A stretch of DNA of 64,000 nucleotides from Monodelphis domestica (taxonomy: Eukaryota; Chordata; Mammalia; Didelphimorphia; Didelphidae). Below are positions 1 to 12,263 of the stretch, in pieces. The stretch covers positions 53,097,895 to 53,161,894 of the forward strand of contig NC_077235.1 of the NCBI RefSeq assembly GCF_027887165.1, written 5' to 3'. The first letter of the stretch is position 1, and each line of letters begins with the position of its first letter. The position numbers were made by a program, and so were the translations under genes. Below the pieces are notes generated by a model. The model was not told where the DNA came from. It searched no databases and worked only from the letters and a program-made list of their open reading frames with translations.

Positions 1-1752
1 CTAAAAGGGTTGGGATAAAAAAAATATATTAAGAACTCTGGTTCTAGAATGTTCTAGGATGTTTCCCTTGTGGCCAAGAACTATTGCTATTTCATGACAA
101 ACAACACCTCAGAATATAATATAATATGACACAAAATATACAGAAAATAATATATAACAATAACTATAACATTCTCCTGAGAAGTCTATTATATTCTAAC
201 ACTGTCCAAAACTTGAATGGGCTGGCCTCAGGAGGTGATTTCCCCATCATCACTGGAGATCATCAAAACCAGTCCAAATGACCATTTGTTTAGATTTCAT
301 AGAATTGATTCTTGTTCAAATATGTGTAGAGGTCCCTTCCAACTCTGAGATTCCATGATTTTAACGTAGCATGGATATGAATCTTCTCATTGCAGCAGGG
401 TCAGAATGCTTAATACCTTGTCTTTTTAATCCCCATCCAAAACAAAGCCCTGTCTTCATATAATCTCTGCCGTCTACCATGGAAACTTCCTCCAGTTCCT
501 CAACACAACCCAAGATCCTGGTTTTCCCTCTACTTTTGTCCCATTTATCTCCTCCCTCCCCAAATGTGTAAGCAAAGTCCATCCACCCTGCTTAGTTTTC
601 ATCTCTCACTGAGTCTTGGGGGTTTGGTGGGGTTAAGGGAATGAATTCAAACACACTTTCCATTTCCCTTTCCCTTCCGTCTATACCTACTGTTTGGCTA
701 GGTCAGGGGAAAACAGATGCTTCCAGTACCTGCATCTGTGACTCAGAAAAAGGTGGACCCAATTTGGACAAAATAACCAGGATTCATTGTCCTAAGATAT
801 TAGCTAGAAGAATGAAGAGTGAAATCTGAGTACCCTGTAAAGTAATCCACACATTTGAATTTTAGAGGAGGTGGTAGTAGCATGGTGGGTATACAGCAGT
901 CAGTGCTCCTCCTCCTAGGTGCTGCTCTGGGAAGTACAAGGGAAGATGTAAGCTTCTTGGGCCATTTTCTACTTAGATGATGCCCAAAGGTCACTTCTAG
1001 AGGTAGGAAAGATTGAGAAATGAACACCACACACCCTTCTCTTCAAGCTCTGTACACTGAGGAAGCTGGATAGAATGCTCTTCACATTTCTTTCCAACAT
1101 TAATGCTTTGTGAGGAGTCTTTTCCAAACTTACTGGGACTTTGCTGAGTGTGCTTTACCTCAGGCTAAGACTAAGCCTGAGTTCTGCCCAGTGGCATCAT
1201 AGGAAATGTTTTGGCCTACTTTATAGTCACTGTAACACACCAACCCCCCCCCCATGATAGGAAAACAAAATTCTATTTCTTCTTCTACCCATGAATACAC
1301 CCTCTGATGAACAAAATACCTGCCACATTTTCTTACCAAGACATGCTTGGAGAATTGAGGCATGGGCTAAAGGATATTCATCTAAAATCAATCTAGTGAA
1401 AGGAGACCCTAGTTAAAACTCAGAGAGACCAAATTTTGTCTAATGGAAAGAGGATTTGGAGTAAGAAGAACTGGACTCGAACCTCAAATCCAGAACTTCC
1501 TGGCCATATTACTGGCCTTACCTGAAAAAAAATGAGAACAATTCTACAATCTACCTCCTTCATTCACACTGATTAATTACCTATTTTGTTCAGGATCCTG
1601 GGGAACTGATTTGAAGAGTGACAGTCTGTGATGTCAAGGAGCTTGCTGTCTAATAAGGGATTGGTTGTGAGGACAACTGAGAGCATATCTGTAAAGTATT
1701 ATAAACAATGGCCTTCTTATCAGAATCCTAACTAGGGCAGGACAGTGAGAGC

Positions 1753-1758
1753 TTTATT
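1753..1758 (-). promoter_or_regulatory. RAB33A: Candidate RAB33A poly(A) signal (AATAAA, far)
   Basis: TTTATT on the plus strand reads AATAAA on the RAB33A strand, about 620 bases past the stop. It is the first canonical AATAAA in that direction, so it is a reasonable 3' end. No transcript evidence is available here. Confidence 0.3.
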
Positions 1759-2278
1759 TACTCCATGGCTCTGAAATTTAGAGTACAGACAGCATCATCT
1801 CAAGGTTCCCTCCCTCCCCTCTTCCCAGAAGCTCGGACCCACCCAGCCCTACTCTCAGTGACCCCGGAGCAGGCAAAGAGGCACTTGGCCTCCCTCCTGG
1901 ACCCTAGTCTTTATATTATCCCCCTATGTCCTAAGCATGGAATAATATAATTCAGTGGCATACAAACATTGGTCCATTTGGGGACTAGTTCAGGTGAGCT
2001 CCTTCCCATCCCATTACTGCCACAGCCCAACCCTATGTGCAAACAATTCGAAATTGCTTCTCCTCTCCAATGTCATTCCTCTCTTTATCACTCTACCCCA
2101 GGTGATCACTGTGAATAAAATGCTTTGTCAAAATCAAAGCGTTCTGAAAAGGGAATTATTCTCATCTCATGAAGTTATCACCGAGTTTAGAAAACTTCTC
2201 CCCAAATCTAGAAAACCCAAATGCCCACCAAAAGGAAAACAAAAGAAGAATCCAAGTGATAATCTATACAAATCATAT

Positions 2279-2284
2279 TTTAAT
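2279..2284 (-). promoter_or_regulatory. RAB33A: Candidate RAB33A poly(A) signal (ATTAAA, near)
   Basis: TTTAAT on the plus strand reads ATTAAA on the RAB33A strand about 95 bases after the stop codon. It is the first poly(A)-signal-like hexamer downstream of the stop. Such a short 3' UTR is possible but unproven; an AATAAA further on is the alternative. Confidence 0.25.
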
Positions 2285-2379
2285 ATCAACTTGTACAGAA
2301 ACAAGCTGTGTTCATCAGTAGTGGAGTCACAGGGAAAGGGGAGAAATTGTAATAATAGCTCATCTGAAACCATGTGGCT

Positions 2380-2835
2380 TCAACAGGGACAGGAAGTTTT
2401 GCTGTTTGCATCCTGTGGGAACTCCAGTTTCTGCACCTTCCCTGGCTGCTTCTCCAGATCTCGATACAGTAGTGATTTCTGAGCCTTCAAGCGACAGGCC
2501 AAGGACATGAAAATGGACTCCACATTTTGGCTCTCTTTGGGGTCCTTGGCTGACGTTTCAAACAACAGCATGTTATGAGCATCGGCAAATTTCAAAGCCA
2601 GGCTGGAGGGTACCTGGATCTGTCCCCTCAAGTCACACTTGTTGCCCACAAGCACCCTGGGGACAAGTGGAGAGACAGCATGCCCATTACATTCCTGGAT
2701 CCACATCTTAAGGTTGATAAAGGAAGTCATTTTGGTGACATCGTAGACAAAGACCACTGCGTGCACATTTCGGTAATAGTGTTCCACCATGCTTTTGCGG
2801 AACCGTTCCTGGCCAGCAGTATCCCAGACCTGCAC
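2380..2835 (-). CDS. RAB33A: RAB33A coding exon 2 with stop
   Basis: The acceptor reads CTTACAG|GTGCAG on the minus strand. The exon encodes residues 88-238, from [10 protein letters not shown] to the CPC terminus, followed by TGA at 2382-2380. It carries the G3, G4 and G5 nucleotide-binding motifs and the hypervariable prenylated tail. Confidence 0.96.
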   Translation of the reverse strand: MQVWDTAGQERFRKSMVEHYYRNVHAVVFVYDVTKMTSFINLKMWIQECNGHAVSPLVPRVLVGNKCDLRGQIQVPSSLALKFADAHNMLLFETSAKDPKESQNVESIFMSLACRLKAQKSLLYRDLEKQPGKVQKLEFPQDANSKTSCPC

Positions 2836-5800
2836 CTGTAAGATAGGAGAAGTGGGATCTCGACTCAGAAGGGGGAAGACACCTAAACAGGAGAGGGAAC
2901 ACAGCCAGTGGATGCCACATGAAAACCAGAGAAGAACCAGACAGTTACCACCACCTTTCAGAAAGTGGCCCATTTTCAAGTCAGCAAGCATGTCTTGCCA
3001 AAGTATAGACAAAAGCTGAATTTGGGGCTTGACAAAATTCATTTAAAAGCAATTTTATTCAGTTATATTAAATAGATAATTCCCTTCCTTTTAAAAACTC
3101 CATGGAAGTGTTCTAGTTTCATTTAATGGCTAAGTATAATTCCCACAGCTCTTCCTCTTTGGCTCCTCTCCCTTCCTCTCCCCCAGTTTGATAAATCTAC
3201 CCGTACATTGTCTGTATGACAGAGGCCTTCCCCACCATGTCTTGTTGTTTCTTCCTTCAGAATGATTCATCTCTCCCTACCCATCTACCCAAACAGGTTG
3301 TTAGGTGACTTGCTCAAGGTCACACAGCTAGTAAGTGGCAGGAGCCAGGAATCAAACCTAGTGCCTCTGACTTCTAACTCTCTATGCTGCCTCTACTTAC
3401 TAAGACAGCCAAGTAGATTCTAACATTAGCAACAAGGTTCTCATTGCTGGCTGAGAGCTTTTTCCTAATCTTTTCCTTCAATACTCAGCTCAAATGCCAC
3501 CTATTCCGGGAAGCTTTTGTTGGTCCCTCTTTCCAGCACCCCCCAGCTGCTATTGCTCCACCCTCAGAGGGCCATTCCCCTACTCAGTTTCTGTCTTGTA
3601 TCTTCCTAATCAGTTCTATGTTGTTTCTTTCATTAGCTCCTTGGGAAAGGGATTGTTGTGCTTTTCTTTATAGTTCCAGTACTCAGCAAAGTACCTAGCA
3701 TTAGTATTTTATAGTATATTAGTACTAGTATAAAGTACGAGCTTAATAAAGAACAAGCTGTGCCCCAAAAATGAGATGTGAGAAGATACCTCCCTTCCTA
3801 CATTCCTTTGTAGGAGTGGATGCTCCATGTGTGTGATGACATTCCAGATAATGGCAGCTTTTTTTTAAAGTATTAACGATTTTTGCTTGATTCTTTTCAA
3901 TTATTTGTTATAAGATTCTATGAGGAAAGGCAGCTAGGTGGTTCAGTGGATTGAGAGCCAGGCCTGGAGATGGGAGTTCCTAGGCTCAGATCTAGTCTCA
4001 GACACTTCCTAGCTATGTGACCCTGGGCAAGTCACTTACTTGCTTAGACCCATTTGCCTAGACCCTGGGCAAATCACCCTCTGCCTAGCCCTTTCCGGTC
4101 TTCTGCCTTAGAACCAATACACAGTACTGATTCTAAGACAAAAGGTAGGTATTTTAAAAAGGATTCCATTGGAGAAGAAGGGGATAAATTTAGGTAATAT
4201 AAAAACAAATTATCAATAAAATTTATTTTTAAAAAAACAAGTGCTTATTAACTTACTGTTGGTTAACTAGAAAATAAAATTAACCTAGAACTTCCTCCCT
4301 CCTACCTGCCACCCATTTCCTGAGGACCTCACTTTGCCTCTATTTTATTTTTAAAGTACCTGAAGGTAAATAAAGGAATAATGAGATGCAGAAAATGGCT
4401 GAAGGTACACAAGTATTTAATCTAGATTGAGAGCTCCTAGAGTGCAGGAACCAAGTCCTTTTCCTGGTGTGGGCCTTAGTTTCTTCTATAAAACAAGAGG
4501 GCTGGACTCAATGATCTCTAAGGTGTCTTTCTGCTCTGACATTTTTGCTTTCTAAAGGCCTATGATTGAATTAAAAACATACAGAAAAATACCATTTAGT
4601 TGGATGGATGGATGGATGGATGGATGGATAGATGGATGCATGGATGGATGGATGGATGGATGGATAGACAGAAAGGCCCTAAGACACCCCTCAGAAGCAA
4701 TTTTTTTTCTTTTTTTCTTGACTCTCTGACTTGAGCTTGGTTTTCTTCTAAAAACTAAGTGTGGTGGGACACATTAATTGAGGGTACTATTTAAACTAGG
4801 TTCTACCCTATAAAAACATTTTGATCCAGTGGCTATGGCCTCAGAAGAATTTTGTTCCTTAGCAATGGTCTCTATAAATTGGGTCCCTTCCACCTGGGGC
4901 CCAAAGGAAGAATCACCAGCTGCCTAGAAATCTGTTAGGGAAAAGGATGAACAAGTAAAAGAGCCTATTTACCCTCGAGCATCCTGGGGAGGTGAAGGGA
5001 GGTGTGGGATCAACTAAATTCTTCCAAATGCCACCTAGATAAGCAAGAGCCAGAAAAGGGGGTTGGCTTGGAGGGAAAAACAAGAGGGCAGCCATTCCAG
5101 GAAACTGACGATCCAGGGGTCCTGCTCAGGATCTAAAAACCATCCCACTGAATGGGCTTTACAAGAGGACATGGCACACATGGCTTAATAAATGTTTTTG
5201 GACACATACATATAGATGGCATGTTGCTAGGAACATACAGATGCACTCTACTTAAAGCAAACCTGCTATATGGAAATCAGGATTTTGGAAATACTTAAAT
5301 TAGGCTGAGATTGTTTACTTTCCAAAAGGATTACTGGAAATTCCCAGCTATTCTGCTAAATGTGGAGTGTAGTAGAGAGTTCAAGTTTTGGCATTAGAAG
5401 ACCTATCTTTGAATCATGGTTCTGATATCAACTTCCTATAGGACCTGAGGAGAGTCACCTTTCTTCTCTGGACTAGAGTCTCCCCATCTGTAAAATATGG
5501 GTTTTGAATTAGAGTCCCTTCTGCCTCTGGGTCAGCCCTACAATTCAAGTCTGCCCTCATATCTAGAGTGTAAACACTTTTCCTCTCTAGCATCCCCAAA
5601 GGCTTCTGCTTGAATATTCCATGACCCTTAGAGATCACCTAGCACTTCACACACAACAGTGCCTAAAATGGCACTGAGTCTAGTGCAAAAATTGCCCTTC
5701 AACCTGCCTGGGTGGGAGGAAGGAAGGGAGGTCACCCAGCCACTTTGGCTTATAACAGCAGAAGAAAGCTTGTCACCTCTTCCAAATGAAAGGTTCCATT

Positions 5801-6737
5801 GCCATGCCCCACCCGTCAGCAGTAGGAAAGCCAAGGGTAGTCCGAATTGGGCTGGGAATCAGGAAGAAGTTGGTAGGTATAATTCTTAAGGAGAAATCTG
5901 TGGCCCTGTTACTTTTTATACTCTTAGGAGGCTGAATCCCAAAGAGCCTGAAGGTATAAAGCAGATGCAGCATTAACACCAAGGCTCTAAAAATACCCAG
6001 CAAGGATGGGAAGAGGGGGATGTGGAAAGGGAGTGGGAAAAGGACTTAGGTATCCTCATTGTGATACTCTATTTGTGTCACGAGAGGAGGGTGCCCCCCT
6101 TCTGGAAGCCTGCTTTGCAATTTTCAAAATGGTTGGACCCCTTTTGAAATCATCAGATCTGAGTTCTAATCTCAGTTCTTACACTGACTCCATGACTAAA
6201 GACCAAGCAATGTCACTTCTGGGCCTCACTTTCCTAATCCGTAAAATGGAGCATATCCATTTGATTGGATGCCAAGTGATCACCTCTCTGTGCCTCAGTT
6301 TCCTCATCTGCAAAATGGGCATAACAATATTTGTACTACCTACCTGACAGGGCTGTGAATGGAAACTGATTTCTAAGTTTAGAGTGTTAATAGATATATA
6401 AGACACTGTTATAATTGCTTGTTAGCTCAGAATTCAAACTCAGACCCTGGCCTGGCCTCTAGCTCCTTGTAACACTCCTCTCCATACAGACACACATACA
6501 AAAGCACATGACCAGGAGGCAAGCAGCTGAGAGCAGAAAAGAGTGGAAACTATTACACTTCTCTCCACATTTGAAAGTGGAGGCAATGAGCATCAGTTGA
6601 GTATCTACTGTGTACCAGGAACCAGATGAAACACTTTATAAATCTGGTCTCACGTGATTGAAATCCATATGAAGCAACAGTATCCCATCTCTCCCCTACC
6701 TAGTAAACCCTTCACACAATTGCCACCAAAGCATCTG

Positions 6738-6777
<40 letters not shown>

Positions 6778-9700
6778 CTCTGTCTCTCTCCCCCTATGGA
6801 CTTCCAGACCAAGTACTTTCCTAACTCCTCCATCATTTACTGTTTGAAATAGCCCAATGAGATCAGAAAGTTTGTTTTCAGATAGAGTGGAAGCTCAGGC
6901 CCAGAGAGACAGGAAGTGATTTGACCAAAGTCAGGGCCAACCAATGAGAGAGCCAGGATTGGAGATTAAGTTTTGCAGTACTACAACATGATAGTTTGAG
7001 GAACATAGGTCCAGGGTCCTGGGCTCTTCCTATCCCCAGGATGGGAAAACTTTCCCTGAGTCAACTGGACCTTTCCTCTGAAGGCTGACCCACTGCTTTT
7101 CCCTTCTCTGCTTGGCAAAGACCAACAGGGGAGGTTTGCTTTCTAGGACCCCGCCAGGGAAGTTTATTCCCTTGGCCTCTAGATGATATCCTGGCATGGG
7201 GGGAGCACTTGGCTTCAGGCCCTGGAAACTATCTTCCAGGCCAGGCTACAGTGCCCCTTTGTTTCCATGGTTTTTCAACAAATATTAAGCACTGGCTATG
7301 TACAGAACCCTGTGCTGGGCACTGAGGGATATACAAATTTAGGATAAGATTCAGGCCCTGTCCTCACAGTCTAGCAGGGGGCTAAGACACAACCACACTG
7401 ATGGGAGGCAATGCTACACAAGATGGGTTGAACTAAGAGGTAATGTAAAGTGTACCAGAATCAGAGTTAAATGTCCAGGAGTTGAATCCTGGCTTGGTTA
7501 CTACCTGTACCACCGAGGGCAAGGCACATAATCTCTCTGGACCTCAGTTTCCCCATCATAAAATGAGACAGTTGGACTATATGACTTCTAAGGTTCCTTC
7601 CAACTCTAAATCCAAAAACTAGGGTTTTTTTGTATCTTCACATCCCCAGTGACTAGTACAGGCCCTGGCATATCATCAGACATTTAAGAGATGCTTGTTG
7701 AATCAAAATAATCATCACCAGCCCTCCACTCTCCTCCTGCTGCTGCTGGTAACTGTTTCTCCTCATTCTTCACTTTGTCCAGGCTGTAGAAAATGTGAAA
7801 TGTATTAGAGATTCATGAGGAGTATACAAGCCTTCCCTTTCAAAAATACAGATAATTTCTGGAGGAGTGTGAGCCAGTCATACTTACCTGGGTAGAACTT
7901 AAACTCTCTACCTCCTAACACTCTGCTGGAATCTGTTTTCCCTAAGGAAACAGCATATCTGATTGGGGGAAAGGAAGGGATCCCTAATAGCCCTGAATCG
8001 GGAGAACAAGAAGTACAGGCTTCCCTTCCAAAGAAGGAAACTAAGGTTTGGAAAGAAAAATGTATCCAGGGTCACCTAGCTAGTCAAGTCAAATCTAAAC
8101 CTCCTAAATCCAAGTCCAATTTTCTTTCCACTAACTGAGGAGCAGGAAGACCAAGACAGGCCTGGTGGGGTAGGATAGTCCAGTGGACAGCACAAAAACA
8201 TTGGGAGAAAATGGGAATTGCCAAACACTAATGTCACTTGGTTTCAAATTTTGCCCAGAGCTGGCCTTGAGCAGAGGCACAAAAATAGATACTTTGTCTT
8301 CTTCTTCCTCCTCCTCTTTTTCTATCTGTCCATACCCTGAGTACAGGACAGCCAGTACTACTTTGTAGGTTAAGTAGGCAGCTGTGAACTGGCCTGATAA
8401 CCATCCAGTCCATATTACAATGTTTTCATTTTTTTAATTACTCTAAATTCCAAACGACTGACTTGCAATAAAATTTCTCTTTTTATTTTTATTTTATTTT
8501 ATTTTTGCAATAAAATTTCTAAACACATATAAAATAAGGACTGCTTGTACTGTGTAGAGAATGCAGTATTTCTATTATTTATTGTCAAGATCAAGTGGAG
8601 ATGGGGAGGGAAGAGAATTTGGAATTTGTGAAGCAAGGCATGATGGCCAAACTCCTCAACCCCCACCCCTAAATCTTCAGAGAAGTGAATTCCATTTGTA
8701 AGCCTAGACAGCATACCTTCAAGGATATGGCTCTGGAAATGGACTCTAACACCGGGTTGGGACCCACTTCTTAAAGCACTAATGATGTCTTTTTTTAAGT
8801 TTCAAGAACAGCCCTACTTCTCAATGGAAAAATTGGTCAAACTAGCTGGTTGGTACAAAAGCCATGGCTGACTGACTCACAATGGGGGTATTTGGGGCAC
8901 CTCAGATCTGAGCACTCTGGGCCTTAGTTTCCACATATATAAAAGGGGGAGCTCTTCTCAACTCTAAAACTCATGATTCTGCTCAAAAAAGATCAGCCAG
9001 GGCCTCCCCACATTTTTTTCCAGTTCCCCACATCAAAGACAGAATTCTGTGCTGGAGGGGCTGTGAACCTCTCTAGTATTCATTTTACATGGAGACCCAG
9101 GGAAAGAAAGAGACTTACCTGCAGCATTCACATCCAGGCCCACTGACTCCTTCCATTGTACCACCCTCCCTTCATAGTCCCCTTTGTGATCTGGCTACCC
9201 AAAGAGTTAAAATTCCTTAATATCCCTCTCCTGGACTCTGAAGGGCCTCGGGCAGTCATGAAGGAACAGATGCTCCCTTAGCTCCCAAATTCCAGGGACA
9301 TTCCCTCCCATGAAGGACCAATATGACTGATCCTTCCTCAGGTTCCCAAGAGCTGGGAGACTAGGCCACAACCAGGTGGCTAGAGCTACAGGGCAAGGTA
9401 AAAAGGGGAGCCTGCCAGGAGGTTCTAAGAAAGACATATGCTGCCTGGAGTGAGGGAAGACAATGGGGCTCCTGGTTGCCTGGTAACCATCCCGCACCCC
9501 CCCCTCAACCTTTTAGGACCCCTCCTCCTCTTCCTCCTCCTTCCTTTCCCCTTCCACACTGCCCCAGGGAGTCTTAGGTTAGGCTTCCTGGAGCTAAGAG
9601 AAGATCAACTAGTCCTCGGGTTCTCCACCTTTCTGGGGCCCTGGGGTTCTCATAATACCTAGGAGTACAAAGGAAAGCAATTCTATTGAAATACAGCGAT

Positions 9701-12222
9701 GGCCATATTTTTTAATGAGTGAGGGGACAGAAGAAACTGGGGTGCAAAATGGCGATGGGATTGGCCCAATATTCCCTGTTAGTAAGTGGCCAGGACAGGA
9801 GTCATTTTAGCCAGATTTCACCAGCTGGAAATTCTGGGATGGCCAAGGGGCAGAAGCACACCAGGCACACCTCCACCACTACAAGGCGGACAGAAGGGGG
9901 AAAAACAAAGGCCTTTTCTTCCTGTGCTTTTCTGGAAATGGACTTATCTAAAAGCCTGGAAAAGCCTGCTCTTTGCAGTCCATTGGGGTTGATTTTTTAA
10001 TAAATCATGTGTGTTTTTCAAAGCCTCTGGGGAACAGTAACACTCAGGGAGCATCATTTGAGGGGGCGGGGTTATGCATCATTTTCAAACCCTGACAAGG
10101 ACACAGAGATGCCTGGTCCAGTCTCTAGAAGGAGGGGCGGAGGGGTCTTCTTGGCTCTGCAGCCCTCCCAGAGATGACCCAGCTGCTAGTCAGGGCTAGG
10201 GCTCCAAGACCTTCAAGGGGCAAGAAAGAGCAGCAGAATACAGAGCAAAGGGATGGGGTAGGGCTAGGCAACAGCCAGGATGATAGAAAGAAAAAGAGCC
10301 CTCAAAGACATCAGAGCTCAGATCAAAGGAAGGACCAATGTTGAAGCGTATCTCTGGTCAGAGAGGCGGTGGACTACAGGTGCAGAATGGGATATACATT
10401 GGCAAACATGCAGATTTGTTTGGTTTTCCTGTCCTTGGCTGGCCCAGGGGAGACGGGGGAGGGAAGATGTCACTGAGGGAGTAGCAATGATGGGTTTTTT
10501 CAAAGAGAATCAGTTGAAAAAGTAAAGAAAGAAGAAGAGAAGAGAAGAGAAGAGAAGAGAAGAGAAGAGAAGAGAAGAGAAGAGAAGAGAAGAGAAGAGA
10601 AGAGAAGAGAAGAGAAGAGAAGAGAAGAGAAGAGAAGAGAAGAGAAGAGAAGAGAAGAGAAGAGAAGAGAAGAGAAGAGAAGAGAAGCTAGTGTGGTCCT
10701 GGACAATTTCTTCACTTTCTGGGCCTCAGGTTTCTCCTCAGTAAAGGGAAGACAATGGACAAGGACTTACATACTCTATATCTCCCCCAGTGTTGTTGTT
10801 GATAAGGGAGCTTTGTAGACCCTAAAGCTCATCCAAGTGCAAGCTATCATAAAATCACTCTTTATCCTCTCCTATAAATCTCACAGAGGAAGGTACAAGA
10901 CAAGCCACAGAACCTCTGCCCAGTTGTCCCATGATATCCTCCATTTCCTTCTAGCCTTTCCCATGATACTCTGAATTTCTGTTCAGTTCTGTCATGAACT
11001 CTCCTGAGGTCTAGGATATTACTAGCCAGTTCTCCTGGGCCCCACCATTTCCATCCTGCTCACCTGTGACTCCCCTGGACAGCTATCCAGATTTGCCATG
11101 ATCCCTAGACCTTTATTCATCTCTCCCACACTATCCTGGACGTTCAGCTTTCCTATGACTCCTTCATTTTGAGTCTGCAGCCATAGTAGACACTGTCTTC
11201 TACACTGGCTTCTGTTCTAGGACTAGATCAACATGTCCTGAGAAGCAGCCAGGGTATCCTGAGGCTTTCCTGTCTGTCCCAAAAGGAGGAAGCCTTTGGC
11301 AGTTACCAGCTAGCCAAGTGGTTTTGGCACTCACTCCTTGCAAAGCTCCAGGGTAAGAGGAGAGAGTTGGGGGCTGGGGGAGAGATGGCTGAGAGAATCT
11401 CTTGTCTAACCCCCAGAATAGATTAGCTGCTCTGTTCTTCTCTGTCATCCTCACTCATGCATGGGGCCTTTCTGAGGCCCACCTCGCACAGAGCTTTGCA
11501 GTTCCCCAAGACACAAGGTCACAACCCCACTCATCCTGCTTCTTCAGAGACGCCAGGTTGGAGGTGGAGAGGCTGCTCCGGGGCCTTTCTCCCCTTGTAT
11601 ATCTATGTACAGGGCCACCCTGCTCACCATTTCAGGCCCAATGCCTGCAATTCCTTAGCATACACAGGCCTTGACGAAGTGCTCATCTGCATGTAATAGA
11701 TGCTTGGCTAACTTTGTGCCAGACCTAGACCCATGCCTTCTGGGGAAGAGGCTGGAACAATTGGTACAAACCCCACCAAAATACCTCCTTAGGGCCCTGG
11801 AACTGATCTCCCCCTCTCTGACAGAGGCCTCTCTCTTCTCCCATGCCAATGTCTCTGGTCTGCCAGTGACCCCCACTTCTAAAGAAGTCTAAAAGGAGGC
11901 CAAGATCAAGATCTTACACTCACTAATCAGCAGTCTCGGTAAGAAAGTCTCCCCAATTCTATCACTCCTTAGAGCTAGTGGTAGAACAGGAAATGGGCTA
12001 GAGTTGGAGTCCATCCAAATCCCTACTCTGCCACTTACTAGCTCTGGCACCAGTGATATCACCATGGGCCAACTGCTTCCTATCCCTGAGCCTCAGTTTC
12101 CTCTTCTGTAAAATGAGAAAAATAATCCTTGTATTAATCCTTCCTAGGGCTACATATGTATGGACACACAGGTGTTTATTGATGCATTTTTTAAACCTAT
12201 CACTGTCACTTTGCAATGACTC

Positions 12223-12263
<41 letters not shown>

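Larger units (their letters stand above)
1..2379. other. 3' flank of RAB33A, no other gene seen
   Basis: No exon with recognisable protein similarity was found here on either strand. The part next to position 2380 must hold the RAB33A 3' UTR. The rest is ordinary non-coding DNA with weak CORE-SINE traces, for example a THER1-like tail at about 325-360 and a degraded MIR-like stretch at about 1440-1540. Short open frames here lack homology and splice context. Confidence 0.6.

Noticed and set aside
10533-10687. CRISPR-like array
   Set aside because: This and the other tandem arrays have no spacers, and the genome is vertebrate.
10500-10715. Open frame of repeated Leu-Phe-Ser-Ser
   Set aside because: It is the translation of the AAGAG array.
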